A stretch of 64,000 nucleotides of DNA from positions 62,001 through 126,000 of the forward strand of contig NZ_WHYR01000001.1 of NCBI RefSeq assembly GCF_009428905.1, given 5' to 3'. The position numbers and the translations under genes are program-made. The stretch is from Desulfofundulus thermobenzoicus. Lineage in GTDB: Bacteria > Bacillota > Desulfotomaculia > Desulfotomaculales > Desulfovirgulaceae. Below are positions 26,405 through 34,787 of the stretch, piece after piece. Below the pieces are notes generated by a model. That model did no database searches and had not been told where the DNA came from. It saw nothing but the letters and a program-made list of their open reading frames with translations. Within the stretch, counting starts at the first letter, position 1. Every line of letters starts with the position of its first letter.

Positions 26405-28243
26405 ATGGCCAGAGACAACTCGCAGCAGATGATCCTGTTCGTTGACCTGGGTACCGGGAAAACCAGGCAGGAAGACGTCAGCCCCGAAATGCGCCGGAAA
26501 TTCATCGGGGGCAACGGCTTCGCCGTTAAGATATTATATGACCTTTTGCGGGCGGGGGTGGATCCCCTGGGGCCGGAAAACGCCGTAGTTTTCGCAGTAG
26601 GTCCGGCCACCGGGACGGTTATTCCGGGCGCCGCTATGACCGCCGCCGCCACCAAGTCCCCCTTGACGGGAATTTTCATTGACAGTTATATGGGGGGGCA
26701 GTGGGGTACGGAACTGAAGGAGGCGGGCTGCGAGGCGCTGGTCCTCCAGGGGGCGGCGGCAGAACCGATCTACTTGTTCGTGGACGACGGCCGGGTGGAA
26801 ATACGCCCGGCGGCCCACCTGTGGGGGAAGAAGACCTCGGAAACCGAAAGGGCTATCAAGGAAGAGCTTGGCGACCCGCGCGTGCAGGTGGCGGCCATCG
26901 GCCCTGCCGGGGAGAACCTGGTTAAATTCGCCACTATTATCCATTCCACCAGGGCCTTCGGCCGGGGCGGCCTGGGGGCGGTTCTGGGATCCAAAAAGGT
27001 AAAGGCAATTGCCGTGCGGGGAACCGGGGGGGTTCCCCACCCCTATACAGAAAAAATACTGGAGTACGCCCGGCGCACCTACGACGAAATGTTGCGCCAG
27101 CCAGCCTTTGCCAAGAATATACCAACATTTGGCAGTACTGTGTCGGTGGCCGGGAACAACGCCCTGGGTATACTGGGATCTTACAACTGGCAGCAGGAGG
27201 TATTCGCCGACGCCGAAAAGATCAGCGGCAATGACATGGTCAACCGGGGGCTGAGGGTGGGGCACAAGGCCTGCGCCAGCTGCATCGCCCGTTCCGCCAT
27301 AATCTGGCGGGCCTGCGAGGGCCCCTTCAAGGGAGCTACAAGCCGCGGACCCGAGTATGAAACCCTGTATTCATACGGCTCCTTGATCGGCAACGGCAAT
27401 GTGGAGTCGATTATCCTGGCCGACAGGCTGAGCGACGAATTGGGGCTGGACACCATTAGCACCGGTGCGGTCATAGCCTTTGTGATGGAGTGCGTGGAAA
27501 AGGGAATTTTGAGTGCGCAGGAACTGGACGGCATGGATGTGAGATTTGGCAACTACCGGGCTATGCTTGACCTGCTGCCCAAAATAGCCGCCAGGGAGGG
27601 AGCCGGTGACCTGCTGGCAGAAGGCGTGCGTGAAATAAGCCGGCGCATAGGCAAGGGCTCCGAGTACTTTGCCATTCACGTGAAGGGTCTGGAGTTGCCC
27701 GGCCACACCGCCCGGGGCCTGAAGGGCATGGGGCTGGGGTACGCCACTTCTTCCAGGGGGGGCAGTCACCAGGATTTCCGGCCGGGGCCCGAAAGGTCCG
27801 GCAAGTTTGACCGGGCCACCATCGAGGGCAAGGCCGCCCTGGTCAAGAAAAACCAGGACATGACCACCATCGGCGACTGCCTGATCGTGTGCCGCCGCCA
27901 CTCCGAGGGTTTCCACGGGGCGTTCCTCAATGAAAGATATGTTGAGCTGGCCAGTCTGGCCACCGGGATGGAATTCGGCCTTGAGGAGCTGACCCTGGCG
28001 GCCGAGCGGATATACACTCTGGAAAGGATGTTTAACGTGCGGGAAGGAGTCCGCCGCAAGGACGACACCCTGCCCGAACGCTTCCTGAAGGAAGGGATCC
28101 CCGGAGGTCCCAGCGCAGGGATGTACGTCAGTCGTGAGGAGCTTGACACCATGCTTGACGAGTATTACCAGATCCGCGGCTGGGATCCGGAAACCGGTGT
28201 GCCGACGGAATCCACTTTAAAAAAGCTGGGGCTTTCAAACTAG
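26405..28243 (+). CDS. AOR-family protein with a substituted cluster ligand (AOR 4)
   Basis: A 612-aa AOR paralogue, clearly related to AOR 3 (shared FIGGNGFAVKILYDLL, GPAGENLVKFATI, GRGGLGAVLGSKKVKAIAVRG, LPGHTARGLKGMGLGYA). The cluster motif reads CASCIARS: Cys290 and Cys293 are kept, but position 297, cysteine in AOR 1-3, is serine (codon TCC at 27293). A cysteine a few residues on, in WRACEG, and one in DCLIVCRR may compensate. It may have a Ser-ligated or altered cluster, or act as a non-catalytic partner of AOR 3. Confidence 0.9.
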   Translation: MARDNSQQMILFVDLGTGKTRQEDVSPEMRRKFIGGNGFAVKILYDLLRAGVDPLGPENAVVFAVGPATGTVIPGAAMTAAATKSPLTGIFIDSYMGGQWGTELKEAGCEALVLQGAAAEPIYLFVDDGRVEIRPAAHLWGKKTSETERAIKEELGDPRVQVAAIGPAGENLVKFATIIHSTRAFGRGGLGAVLGSKKVKAIAVRGTGGVPHPYTEKILEYARRTYDEMLRQPAFAKNIPTFGSTVSVAGNNALGILGSYNWQQEVFADAEKISGNDMVNRGLRVGHKACASCIARSAIIWRACEGPFKGATSRGPEYETLYSYGSLIGNGNVESIILADRLSDELGLDTISTGAVIAFVMECVEKGILSAQELDGMDVRFGNYRAMLDLLPKIAAREGAGDLLAEGVREISRRIGKGSEYFAIHVKGLELPGHTARGLKGMGLGYATSSRGGSHQDFRPGPERSGKFDRATIEGKAALVKKNQDMTTIGDCLIVCRRHSEGFHGAFLNERYVELASLATGMEFGLEELTLAAERIYTLERMFNVREGVRRKDDTLPERFLKEGIPGGPSAGMYVSREELDTMLDEYYQIRGWDPETGVPTESTLKKLGLSN

Positions 28244-28349
28244 CTTGAAAAAAGACTGTGGTAGCGGTGGAATAATTACCCTATACTGGATAATCATCCA
28301 CTTGCCGGAAGGAAAGTTTCCAGTTCGGACCTTGACAAATGTGGGTTGA

Positions 28350-28553
28350 TACTATAACCTGAATTTAACAAATGGCGACGCGCTCAACCTGGGCAGGCAG
28401 GTACTGCAGGTGGAAAGGGAATTCAACCGCCGGGCCGGATTCACCGGTGCCGACGACCGGCTGCCCGAGTTCTTCAGCCTGGAAGAACTGCCGCCCCATA
28501 ACACCGTCTTTGATGTAAAGGGAGAAGAACTGGACCAGGTTTTTAACTTTTAA
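28350..28553 (+). pseudogene. orphan AOR 3' end
   Basis: From 28350 the frame reads YYNLNLTNGDALNLGRQV and continues to the same LDQVFNF stop as AOR 2. No upstream AOR body is attached; a TGA lies just before. The first 12 codons are similar but not identical to AOR 2 (YGLNLTTDDALNLG), the rest is almost identical because it lies in the direct repeat. It is a leftover of the ancestral AOR-moaD junction. Confidence 0.85.
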
Positions 28554-28812
28554 TCGTGGACAGGCGGAGAATGGTAACTCCCTGTCCCTGCTCCAACAGT
28601 AACGCTATCATTCCCAGGTGGGACATCCCGCAAAGGGTGTCTTGCCGCCTTTTCTGAACAGGGGGTATGCCGGCTTGCAGGTGGAAGTGCGGGTTTTTGG
28701 CGGGCTGGAAAAATTCATCCCGGGGGCACGCTTCGGTCAGAGCATACCGGTGGAGTGCCCCGGGGGAAGTACGGCCGGTCAGCTGGTGGATACCCTGGGC
28801 ATTCCCGGGAGC
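28386..28812 (+). repeat. direct repeat copy 2 (island boundary)
   Basis: 427 bp, about 99 percent identical to 16196-16623 with one single-base deletion. This copy runs into an intact moaD gene, whereas copy 1 breaks off after 46 codons of moaD. It marks the right edge of the 12.2-kb island. Confidence 0.95.
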
Positions 28813-28914
28813 CTGGTTTTTACCATACTGGTCAACGGCCGCCATGCAGGGATGGATGCCGTGCTGCATCCCGGAGACCGGGTATCCCTGTTTCCGGCAG
28901 TGGGCGGGGGATAA
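28675..28914 (+). CDS. MoaD/ThiS-family sulfur carrier protein
   Basis: A 79-aa beta-grasp protein from TTG 28675, 9 nt after GGGGG. It ends in FPAVGGG, so the terminal di-glycine is present. MQVEVRVFGGLEKF and HPGDRVSLFP are typical. It is the intact version of the fragment at 16486. It precedes the MoeB/ThiF gene by 22 nt, fitting an activating-enzyme/carrier pair. In the ancestral order it would have followed AOR 2. Confidence 0.88.
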   Translation: MQVEVRVFGGLEKFIPGARFGQSIPVECPGGSTAGQLVDTLGIPGSLVFTILVNGRHAGMDAVLHPGDRVSLFPAVGGG

Positions 28915-28936
28915 AAGGGCTGGAGGTATGGGTGTT

Positions 28937-29710
28937 ATGAAAGGCTTAACTCAAGAGCAGGAGAAGCGCTATCAGAGAAATATCCTGCTCCCGGGTGTGG
29001 GGGTGGAAGGTCAGGTTAAATTGCTGCAGTCCGGGGTATTGCTGGTGGGGGCCGGCGGGCTGGGTTCACCGGCCGCCTTTTACCTGGCCGCGGCCGGAGT
29101 GGGGCGTTTGGGTCTGGTGGATGCCGACGTGGTGGATTTGTCCAACCTGCAGCGGCAAATCCTGCACCGCACCGGCGATATCGGCCGGCCCAAGGTGGAA
29201 TCGGCCAGGGATAAGCTGGTGGCTCTAAACCCGGACGTGCAGGTGGAGGTTTTTCCTGAGCGTTTGAGTGCCGCCAGTGCCGTGTCCTTGATCGAGAGGT
29301 ATGACCTTGTTGTTGACTGCACCGATAATTTTGCCACCCGCTTCCTGCTCAACGAAACCTGCCTTGCCCTGGGGAAACCCTTTATCTACGGCGGTGTGCT
29401 GGCCTTTGCCGGAAATCTAATGACGATAATTCCCGGTGCAGGTCCGTGCCTGCGTTGTATCTTCCCCGTAGAGCCGGAGCAGGGGGTTCCCGGTTGTGCC
29501 GAACTGGGCGTCCTGGGAGCCGTGCCGGGGATCATCGGTACTCTCCAGGCCACAGAGGCCATCAAATATCTGCTGGGACTGGGGGAACTGCTGACCGGTC
29601 GTTTGCTCACCTTTGATGCCCTTTCCATGACTTTTTATGAAGTATCCGTTCAGCAGAACCCCGATTGCCCGGCCTGTGGCCGTTACCGGGTACACAATTA
29701 CGGGACGTAG
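28937..29710 (+). CDS. moeB: MoeB/ThiF-family adenylyltransferase
   Basis: E1-like enzyme of 257 aa that adenylates the C-terminal glycine of MoaD-type carriers. GAGGLGSPAAFYLAAAGVG is the nucleotide-binding loop, DLSNLQRQILH contains the conserved arginine/glutamine block, and zinc cysteines are CLRC and CPAC. ATG 28937 is 9 nt after GGAGG; ATG 28928 is too close. No other MoeB is in the window, so it probably serves several of the MoaD paralogues. Confidence 0.9.
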   Translation: MKGLTQEQEKRYQRNILLPGVGVEGQVKLLQSGVLLVGAGGLGSPAAFYLAAAGVGRLGLVDADVVDLSNLQRQILHRTGDIGRPKVESARDKLVALNPDVQVEVFPERLSAASAVSLIERYDLVVDCTDNFATRFLLNETCLALGKPFIYGGVLAFAGNLMTIIPGAGPCLRCIFPVEPEQGVPGCAELGVLGAVPGIIGTLQATEAIKYLLGLGELLTGRLLTFDALSMTFYEVSVQQNPDCPACGRYRVHNYGT

Positions 29711-29774
29711 GTGAACAGCTTTCCCGGTACTGCCGGGAATGGCCTGCCAGAGCTGTGGTTGCGGGAGGTGGAGG

Positions 29775-30056
29775 ATGGCCGGAGTAGAACTGCGGGCCTT
29801 CGGACCCCTGATGATGCTTTTTGCACAACGGGGATGGCCGTTACCCTATTTGGTGGCAATTGTTCCCGGCGACACGCCCGCCGGCCTGGTGCAGCGGCTG
29901 GACATACCGGCGGAACAGGTGGAGGTGGTTTTTGTCAACGGGCGGGTGGTACCACTGAACCACCCGTTGCAGGACGGCGACCGGGTGGCTCTGGTCCCGC
30001 CGGGGATACCATCCATTCACAGGGTGATGCTGGGGTTTTACAGTAAAAAGAAATAG
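29775..30056 (+). CDS. MoaD/ThiS-like protein lacking a GG tail
   Basis: A 93-aa protein with the beta-grasp pattern MAGVELRAFGPLMMLF, GDTPAGLVQRLDIP, VVFVNGRVV and LQDGDRVALVPP. Instead of ending in GG it continues IPSIHRVMLGFYSKKK, so it cannot be thiocarboxylated in the usual way. ATG 29775 follows GGAGGTGGAGG. It may be a regulatory or scaffold homologue beside MoeB, or belong to the ubiquitin-like family seen next to AOR and Mut7-C genes. The function is unknown. Confidence 0.75.
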   Translation: MAGVELRAFGPLMMLFAQRGWPLPYLVAIVPGDTPAGLVQRLDIPAEQVEVVFVNGRVVPLNHPLQDGDRVALVPPGIPSIHRVMLGFYSKKK

Positions 30057-30130
30057 GTCAATCCCCGCATCAGAAATAGTATTTAATAGCTTGACCATTC
30101 TTACCATATCCTCTTTACTTTAGTTATGAA

Positions 30131-30158
30131 AAACACCATTTCAGGTGTTTTTTGTTTG
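30131..30158 (+). terminator. rho-independent terminator
   Basis: AAACACC (30131-30137) pairs with GGTGTTT (30144-30150), followed by TTTGTTTG. It ends the AOR/MoaD/MoeB transcript before the tungstate permease operon. Confidence 0.75.
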
Positions 30159-30306
30159 TTCAGAGAAGGTAATCGGGCGGCTGGTAGAGAAATATTTCTA
30201 AGGCAAGTTTCGACTTTTGACTCAGTTGTATGGATCACCGGGGACCGATCCAATGGTTCACCGGTCGTATGATTCGGGGCTTGATGTAAAAATTGGGAGG
30301 TATAAT

Positions 30307-31008
30307 ATGGAAATCTTCTGGCAGGGACTGGTGGAGGCTCTCCGGCTGATTAAAACGGGGGACCCCCAGGTTCTGGACATCACTTTGCGTACCTTGAAAA
30401 TCTCCGGTCTGGCCACTTTGATCAGCGTTTTAATTGGTGTTCCACTGGGTACCCTGTTAGCACTGGCCCGTTTTCCCGGGCGGCGCTTTCTGGTCAGTGT
30501 GGTCAACTTCGGTATGGGTCTGCCGCCGGTGGTGGTGGGGCTGGCCGTCTGGCTTACCTTTACCCGGTACGGCCCTCTGGGCTTTCTGGATATGCTTTAT
30601 ACACCGGTGGCCATGGTGGTGGCCCAGGCCGTTATTGCTTCACCCATTGTGGCCGGCTTTACCGTGGCCGCCATGCAGTCTTTAAACCCGAAGATTCCCC
30701 TCCAGATCCTGGCCCTGGGGGCCTCCCGGTGGCAGTTGCTCCGGCTCCTGGTGCGGGAGGCCCGGCTGGGCCTGCTGGCGGCGGTAATGGCCGGCTTTGG
30801 CGGGGTAATTTCCGAGGTGGGTGCGTCCATGATGGTGGGCGGTAATATTGCCGGCAGTACCCGGGTGTTGACCACGGCCACGGTGCTGGCGGTGGGGCAG
30901 GGGAAGTACGAACTGGCTACTGCATTGAGCATCATCCTGCTGGTGCTGGCCTACGGCATTACCGCCTTTTTAACCGTGGCCCAGCAGCGCGGCAGCCATG
31001 CCCACTGA
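30307..31008 (+). CDS. tupB: tungstate ABC transporter permease (TupB-like)
   Basis: A 233-aa permease with about five to six membrane helices. The segment ISEVGASMMVGGNIAGSTRVLTT is typical of TupB rather than ModB. The EAA-like loop is ILALGASRWQLLRLLV. ATG 30307 follows GGGAGG. Its binding protein and ATPase (tupA, tupC) are about 6 kb away on the opposite strand and no other copy is near, so the three subunits must assemble from separate transcripts. It leads an operon with two MoeA proteins that insert the metal. Confidence 0.9.
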   Translation: MEIFWQGLVEALRLIKTGDPQVLDITLRTLKISGLATLISVLIGVPLGTLLALARFPGRRFLVSVVNFGMGLPPVVVGLAVWLTFTRYGPLGFLDMLYTPVAMVVAQAVIASPIVAGFTVAAMQSLNPKIPLQILALGASRWQLLRLLVREARLGLLAAVMAGFGGVISEVGASMMVGGNIAGSTRVLTTATVLAVGQGKYELATALSIILLVLAYGITAFLTVAQQRGSHAH

Positions 31009-31042
31009 AATATTTGTCGGTATTATAAGGAGAGAAAAGTGG

Positions 31043-32275
31043 ATGCAGGAATTATTTCAGGCAGTTACCATTAAAGAGGCGCGGGAAATAGTTTTAAAGC
31101 ATGTATCCTTTCCCCTGGATGGGGAGAAAGTTTCATTGTTGTCCGCCCTCGACCGTTGTCTTTTGCACGAGGTGGTGGCCGTTGACGATGTGCCCGGCTT
31201 TGACCGTTCCACCATGGACGGTTTTGCCGTGCGGGCAAAGGATACTTTTGGCGCCTCCGAGGGCCTGCCCGCCTACCTGGAGGTGGCTGGGGAAGTCCTG
31301 ATGGGGGCGGCGCCGGAAGGGGAGTTAAAGCCGGGCCAGGCCTGGCGCATTGCCACCGGCGGCATGCTGCCCGCGGGCGCCGACGCGGTGGTGATGGTGG
31401 AGCATACCGAGGAGCTGGATGAAAAGACCATTGGCGTTACCAGGCCGGTGGCGCCCGGGGAAAACGTCGTCCGCCGGGGTGAGGATGTCCGGGCCGGGAG
31501 CGTGGTGTTGCCGGCGGGGCACCGTCTGCGGCCGCAGGACCTGGGGATGCTGGCCGCGGCCGGGGTTGTGGCGGTGGAAGTAAGACGCCCCTTAAGGGTG
31601 GGTATCATCTCCACCGGCGATGAAGTGGTCTCCCCGGAAGAAAAGCCGGCCCCGGGCCAGGTGCGGGACATCAACTCCTATACCCTTTACGGCGCGGTGG
31701 CCGCCCGGGGCGGCGAGCCCCGCCTGTTCGGCGTTGTCCGGGACGACTTTCACCGGCTGCAGGAACGGCTGGCCCGGGCCCTTTCGGAAAACGATATGGT
31801 GCTGCTCTCCGGGGGTAGCTCGGTGGGCACCCGGGACGTGGCGGCCCGGGTGATTGATTCCCTGGGGCGGCCGGGGGTTTTATTTCACGGAGTTTCCCTG
31901 AAACCCGGCAAGCCCTCCGTGGGGGCGGTGGTGAACGGCAAACCGGTCTTCGGGCTGCCCGGGCATCCCGTTTCGGCCCTGGTGGTCTTTGAGCTGCTGG
32001 TGGCCCCTTTGATTAGATCTTACGGTTACCCCCGGGAAAGCTTCCGGGAATTCCCCTTGAGGGCGCGGATAACCCGCAATTTGCGTTCCGCCGCCGGGCG
32101 GGAGGATTTCGTGCCGGTGAAACTGCGTTTGCAGGACGGGGAGCTGCACGCGGAGCCCGTGCTGGGCAAATCGGGCCTGATTACTGCTATGGTTCTTGCC
32201 GACGGGCTGGCCCGCATTCCGGCGGGCAAAGAAGGGGTAGAAACGGGCGAATGGGTGGAGGTTAAACTTTTTTGA
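31043..32275 (+). CDS. moeA: molybdopterin molybdenumtransferase (MoeA, first copy)
   Basis: A 410-aa MoeA that inserts molybdate or tungstate into adenylated pterin. Family blocks: VPGFDRSTMDGFAVRA, IATGGMLPAGADAVVMVEHTE, GIISTGDEVV, DINSYTLYGAV, VLLSGGSSVGTRDV, VSLKPGKPSVG and GLPGHPVSALVVF. ATG 31043 follows AAGGAGAG. It lies 35 nt after tupB and 3-6 nt before a second MoeA. In organisms that use both metals two MoeA proteins are common and may be specific for Mo and W; which does which here is unknown. Confidence 0.95.
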   Translation: MQELFQAVTIKEAREIVLKHVSFPLDGEKVSLLSALDRCLLHEVVAVDDVPGFDRSTMDGFAVRAKDTFGASEGLPAYLEVAGEVLMGAAPEGELKPGQAWRIATGGMLPAGADAVVMVEHTEELDEKTIGVTRPVAPGENVVRRGEDVRAGSVVLPAGHRLRPQDLGMLAAAGVVAVEVRRPLRVGIISTGDEVVSPEEKPAPGQVRDINSYTLYGAVAARGGEPRLFGVVRDDFHRLQERLARALSENDMVLLSGGSSVGTRDVAARVIDSLGRPGVLFHGVSLKPGKPSVGAVVNGKPVFGLPGHPVSALVVFELLVAPLIRSYGYPRESFREFPLRARITRNLRSAAGREDFVPVKLRLQDGELHAEPVLGKSGLITAMVLADGLARIPAGKEGVETGEWVEVKLF

Positions 32276-32281
32276 GGAGTG

Positions 32282-34225
32282 ATGGCGTTGTCTAAAGTTA
32301 CGGGCAAACGGGACGTTTATCTGGACGACCGGCCCTGGGAAGAAGCCCTGGAAGAATACATGGCTTACCTTGAGCAAAAGGGGGCACTCAATCCCGGCCC
32401 GCCCGAGGTGGTGGCGGTGGAGGAAGCCCGGGGCCGGGTGACGGCGGCCCCCGTTTATGCACGGGTGTCTTCGCCCCACTACCACGCGGCGGCCATGGAC
32501 GGCTATGCGGTCAAGGCTGCCCTTACCTTTGGTGCTTCCGAAACTGCTCCCAAACGGCTGGCTGTGGGCAGCGAGGCCATCATGGTCGATACGGGTGATC
32601 CCCTTCCCGAAGGGTGCGATGCGGTGATCATGGTGGAGGACGTGCATTTTGTGTCCTCCGGAGTCCTGGAGATCACCCAGCCGGTTTATCCCTGGCAGCA
32701 CGTGCGGCCCATAGGGGAAGATATCGTCGCTACAGAAATGATCGTTCCCGCCAATCACCGGGTGCGCCCCATGGACATCGGGGGGCTCCTGGCCGGCGGG
32801 ATAACGGAAATTTCCGTCCACCCCCGGCCGCGGGTGGCCATTTTGCCTACCGGTACTGAGCTGGTGGAGCCGGGCCGGGAGCTGAGGCCCGGGGATATTA
32901 TCGACTATAACAGCCGGATGCTCTCCGGCCTGGTGAGCGAGTGGGGGGGCGATCCGGTCCGCAAAAAAATCACCGCCGATGATTTTGAGTCCCTGCGCCA
33001 GTCCCTGCTGGAAGCCCTGCAGGAATCCGATATGGTCCTGATCAATGCCGGTTCATCGGCCGGCAGCGAGGATTATACGGCGGAAGTAATCAGGAGCCTG
33101 GGCCGGGTGCTGGTGCACGGTGTGGCCACCAGGCCGGGGAAACCGGTGATCCTGGGGGAAGTGGACGGTCGGCCGGTGATCGGGGTGCCCGGTTACCCCG
33201 TATCGGCCTACCTGTGCGCTGATCTGTTTGTGAAACCGATCATATACAGAAAACTTGGTTCCGTCCCGCCGGCCCGCCGGAAAATTGAAGCCACCGTTTC
33301 CCGCAAGCTGGTCTCCTCCCTGGGAGTAGAGGAGTTTGTCCGGGTCAAACTGGGACAGGTGGGGGACAAGATCATTGCCACACCCATATCCCGGGGAGCG
33401 GGCATTATTATGTCCCTGATCCGGGCCGACGGGATTGTGCGGGTGCCCCGGCTTTCCGAGGGTTACGGTGCGGGCCGGGCGGTGCCGGTGGAGCTCCTGC
33501 GTCCCCTGGAGGAGATCAGGGAAACCACCGTGATCATCGGCAGCCACGACATTGCCCTGGACGTCCTGGCCAATTACCTGCGCCGCCTTTACCCCCAGGC
33601 CAGCCTGTCCAGCGCCCATGTGGGCAGCCTGGCCGGTTTGAACGCCCTGAAAAGGGGAGAGGCCCACTGTGCCGGCACGCATCTTTTAGATGAGGAAACG
33701 GGAGAGTACAACGTTTCCTACATCCAGCGGCTGCTGCCGGACAGGGGCGTAGTGCTGGTCAACCTGGTCTACCGGGAGCAGGGGCTGATTGTGGCCAGAG
33801 GCAATCCCAAAGGGATCAGGGGTCTGGAGGATCTGGCCCGGCCCGATGTCACCTTTGTGAACCGGCAGCGGGGGGCGGGCACCCGGGTGCTCCTGGATTA
33901 TTATTTGAAAAGGCTGGGTATTGAACCATCCCGGATAAGCGGCTACGAGCGGGAAGAGTACACCCACATGGCCGTGGCCGCCGCCGTGGCCGGGGGGGTG
34001 GACGCGGGGCTGGGCATCCGTGCCGCCGCGGTGGCCCTGGGGCTCGACTTCATCCCCCTGGCCGAGGAGCGTTACGACCTGTGCATCCCCCGGGAACACT
34101 GGGATACCCCCTACATCCAGCGGCTGATGACGGTGATGAACAGTCCGGAGTTTCAAAAAGAAGTGCATGCCCTGGGCGGATACGACCTGCGGGACTGCGG
34201 CAAGGTTATGTGGGAACAGGAATAA
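32282..34225 (+). CDS. MoeA fused to a periplasmic-binding-protein-like domain
   Basis: A 647-aa two-domain protein. Residues about 1-405 are MoeA-like (SPHYHAAAMDGYAVKA, DTGDPLPEGCDAVIMVED, AILPTGTELVEPG, DMVLINAGSSAGSED, ATRPGKPVILG, GVPGYPVSAYL). From about 415 a PBP-like domain begins (IIGSHDIALDVLANYL, QRGAGTRVLLDYYLKRLGI, VAGGVDAGLGIRAAA), as in ModE-independent molybdate-sensing or anion-binding modules. The C-terminal half lacks a signal peptide, so it should be cytosolic and could sense or present molybdate/tungstate. GTG 32279 and TTG 32288 are alternative starts. Confidence 0.92.
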   Translation: MALSKVTGKRDVYLDDRPWEEALEEYMAYLEQKGALNPGPPEVVAVEEARGRVTAAPVYARVSSPHYHAAAMDGYAVKAALTFGASETAPKRLAVGSEAIMVDTGDPLPEGCDAVIMVEDVHFVSSGVLEITQPVYPWQHVRPIGEDIVATEMIVPANHRVRPMDIGGLLAGGITEISVHPRPRVAILPTGTELVEPGRELRPGDIIDYNSRMLSGLVSEWGGDPVRKKITADDFESLRQSLLEALQESDMVLINAGSSAGSEDYTAEVIRSLGRVLVHGVATRPGKPVILGEVDGRPVIGVPGYPVSAYLCADLFVKPIIYRKLGSVPPARRKIEATVSRKLVSSLGVEEFVRVKLGQVGDKIIATPISRGAGIIMSLIRADGIVRVPRLSEGYGAGRAVPVELLRPLEEIRETTVIIGSHDIALDVLANYLRRLYPQASLSSAHVGSLAGLNALKRGEAHCAGTHLLDEETGEYNVSYIQRLLPDRGVVLVNLVYREQGLIVARGNPKGIRGLEDLARPDVTFVNRQRGAGTRVLLDYYLKRLGIEPSRISGYEREEYTHMAVAAAVAGGVDAGLGIRAAAVALGLDFIPLAEERYDLCIPREHWDTPYIQRLMTVMNSPEFQKEVHALGGYDLRDCGKVMWEQE

Positions 34226-34317
34226 ATGGCCGGGTCACAAATACCATCATATGCAACAGATAGAAAACCAGCCGGTACCTTATTTGTGCGAGGATATGCT
34301 TCAGGGGGGAAGGCATG

Positions 34318-34787
34318 ATGACCAAAGATGACCTGTGCGCACTATTGTGGTGTACCGCGGGGAGCGCCCCCAGCCAAAAGGCAATGTGCTGGTGATGTCG
34401 GCGGGGACCGCCGATCTCCCGGTGGCCGAGGAAGCAGCCGTAACCGCCGAAGTGATGGGCAGCCACGTGCGCCGGTGTTACGATGTGGGAGTGGCCGGCA
34501 TCCATCGTTTACTGGACAAGCTGGACCTGATTCAGTGGGCGCATGTGATTATTGTAGTCGCGGGAATGGAGGGGGCCCTGGCCAGCGTGGTGGCGGGGCT
34601 GGCGGAGCAGCCGGTGATCGCCGTGCCCACCAGCGTCGGTTACGGGGCCAGTTTTCACGGCCTGGCCGCCCTTCTCACCATGCTGAACAGCTGCGCTTCC
34701 GGTATTGGCGTGGTCAATATCGATAACGGTTTTGGTGCCGCCGCCCTGGCCAGCGCCATCACCCGCCTGATTGCGGGGCCGGAATGA
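34318..34787 (+). pseudogene. larB: internally deleted, frame-disrupted larB
   Basis: LarB makes the dinicotinic acid thiolate precursor of the nickel pincer cofactor. ATG 34318 (after GGGGGGAAGG) reads [10 protein letters not shown], like a LarB N-terminus, but stops soon after. In a different frame, from 34335, comes [11 protein letters not shown] and the full C-terminal AIR-carboxylase-like domain ([60 protein letters not shown]). About 100 central-N-terminal codons are missing and the frame has shifted. The GTG at 34335 has no convincing ribosome site, so a functional short protein is unlikely but possible. No larC or larE is nearby. Confidence 0.75.
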
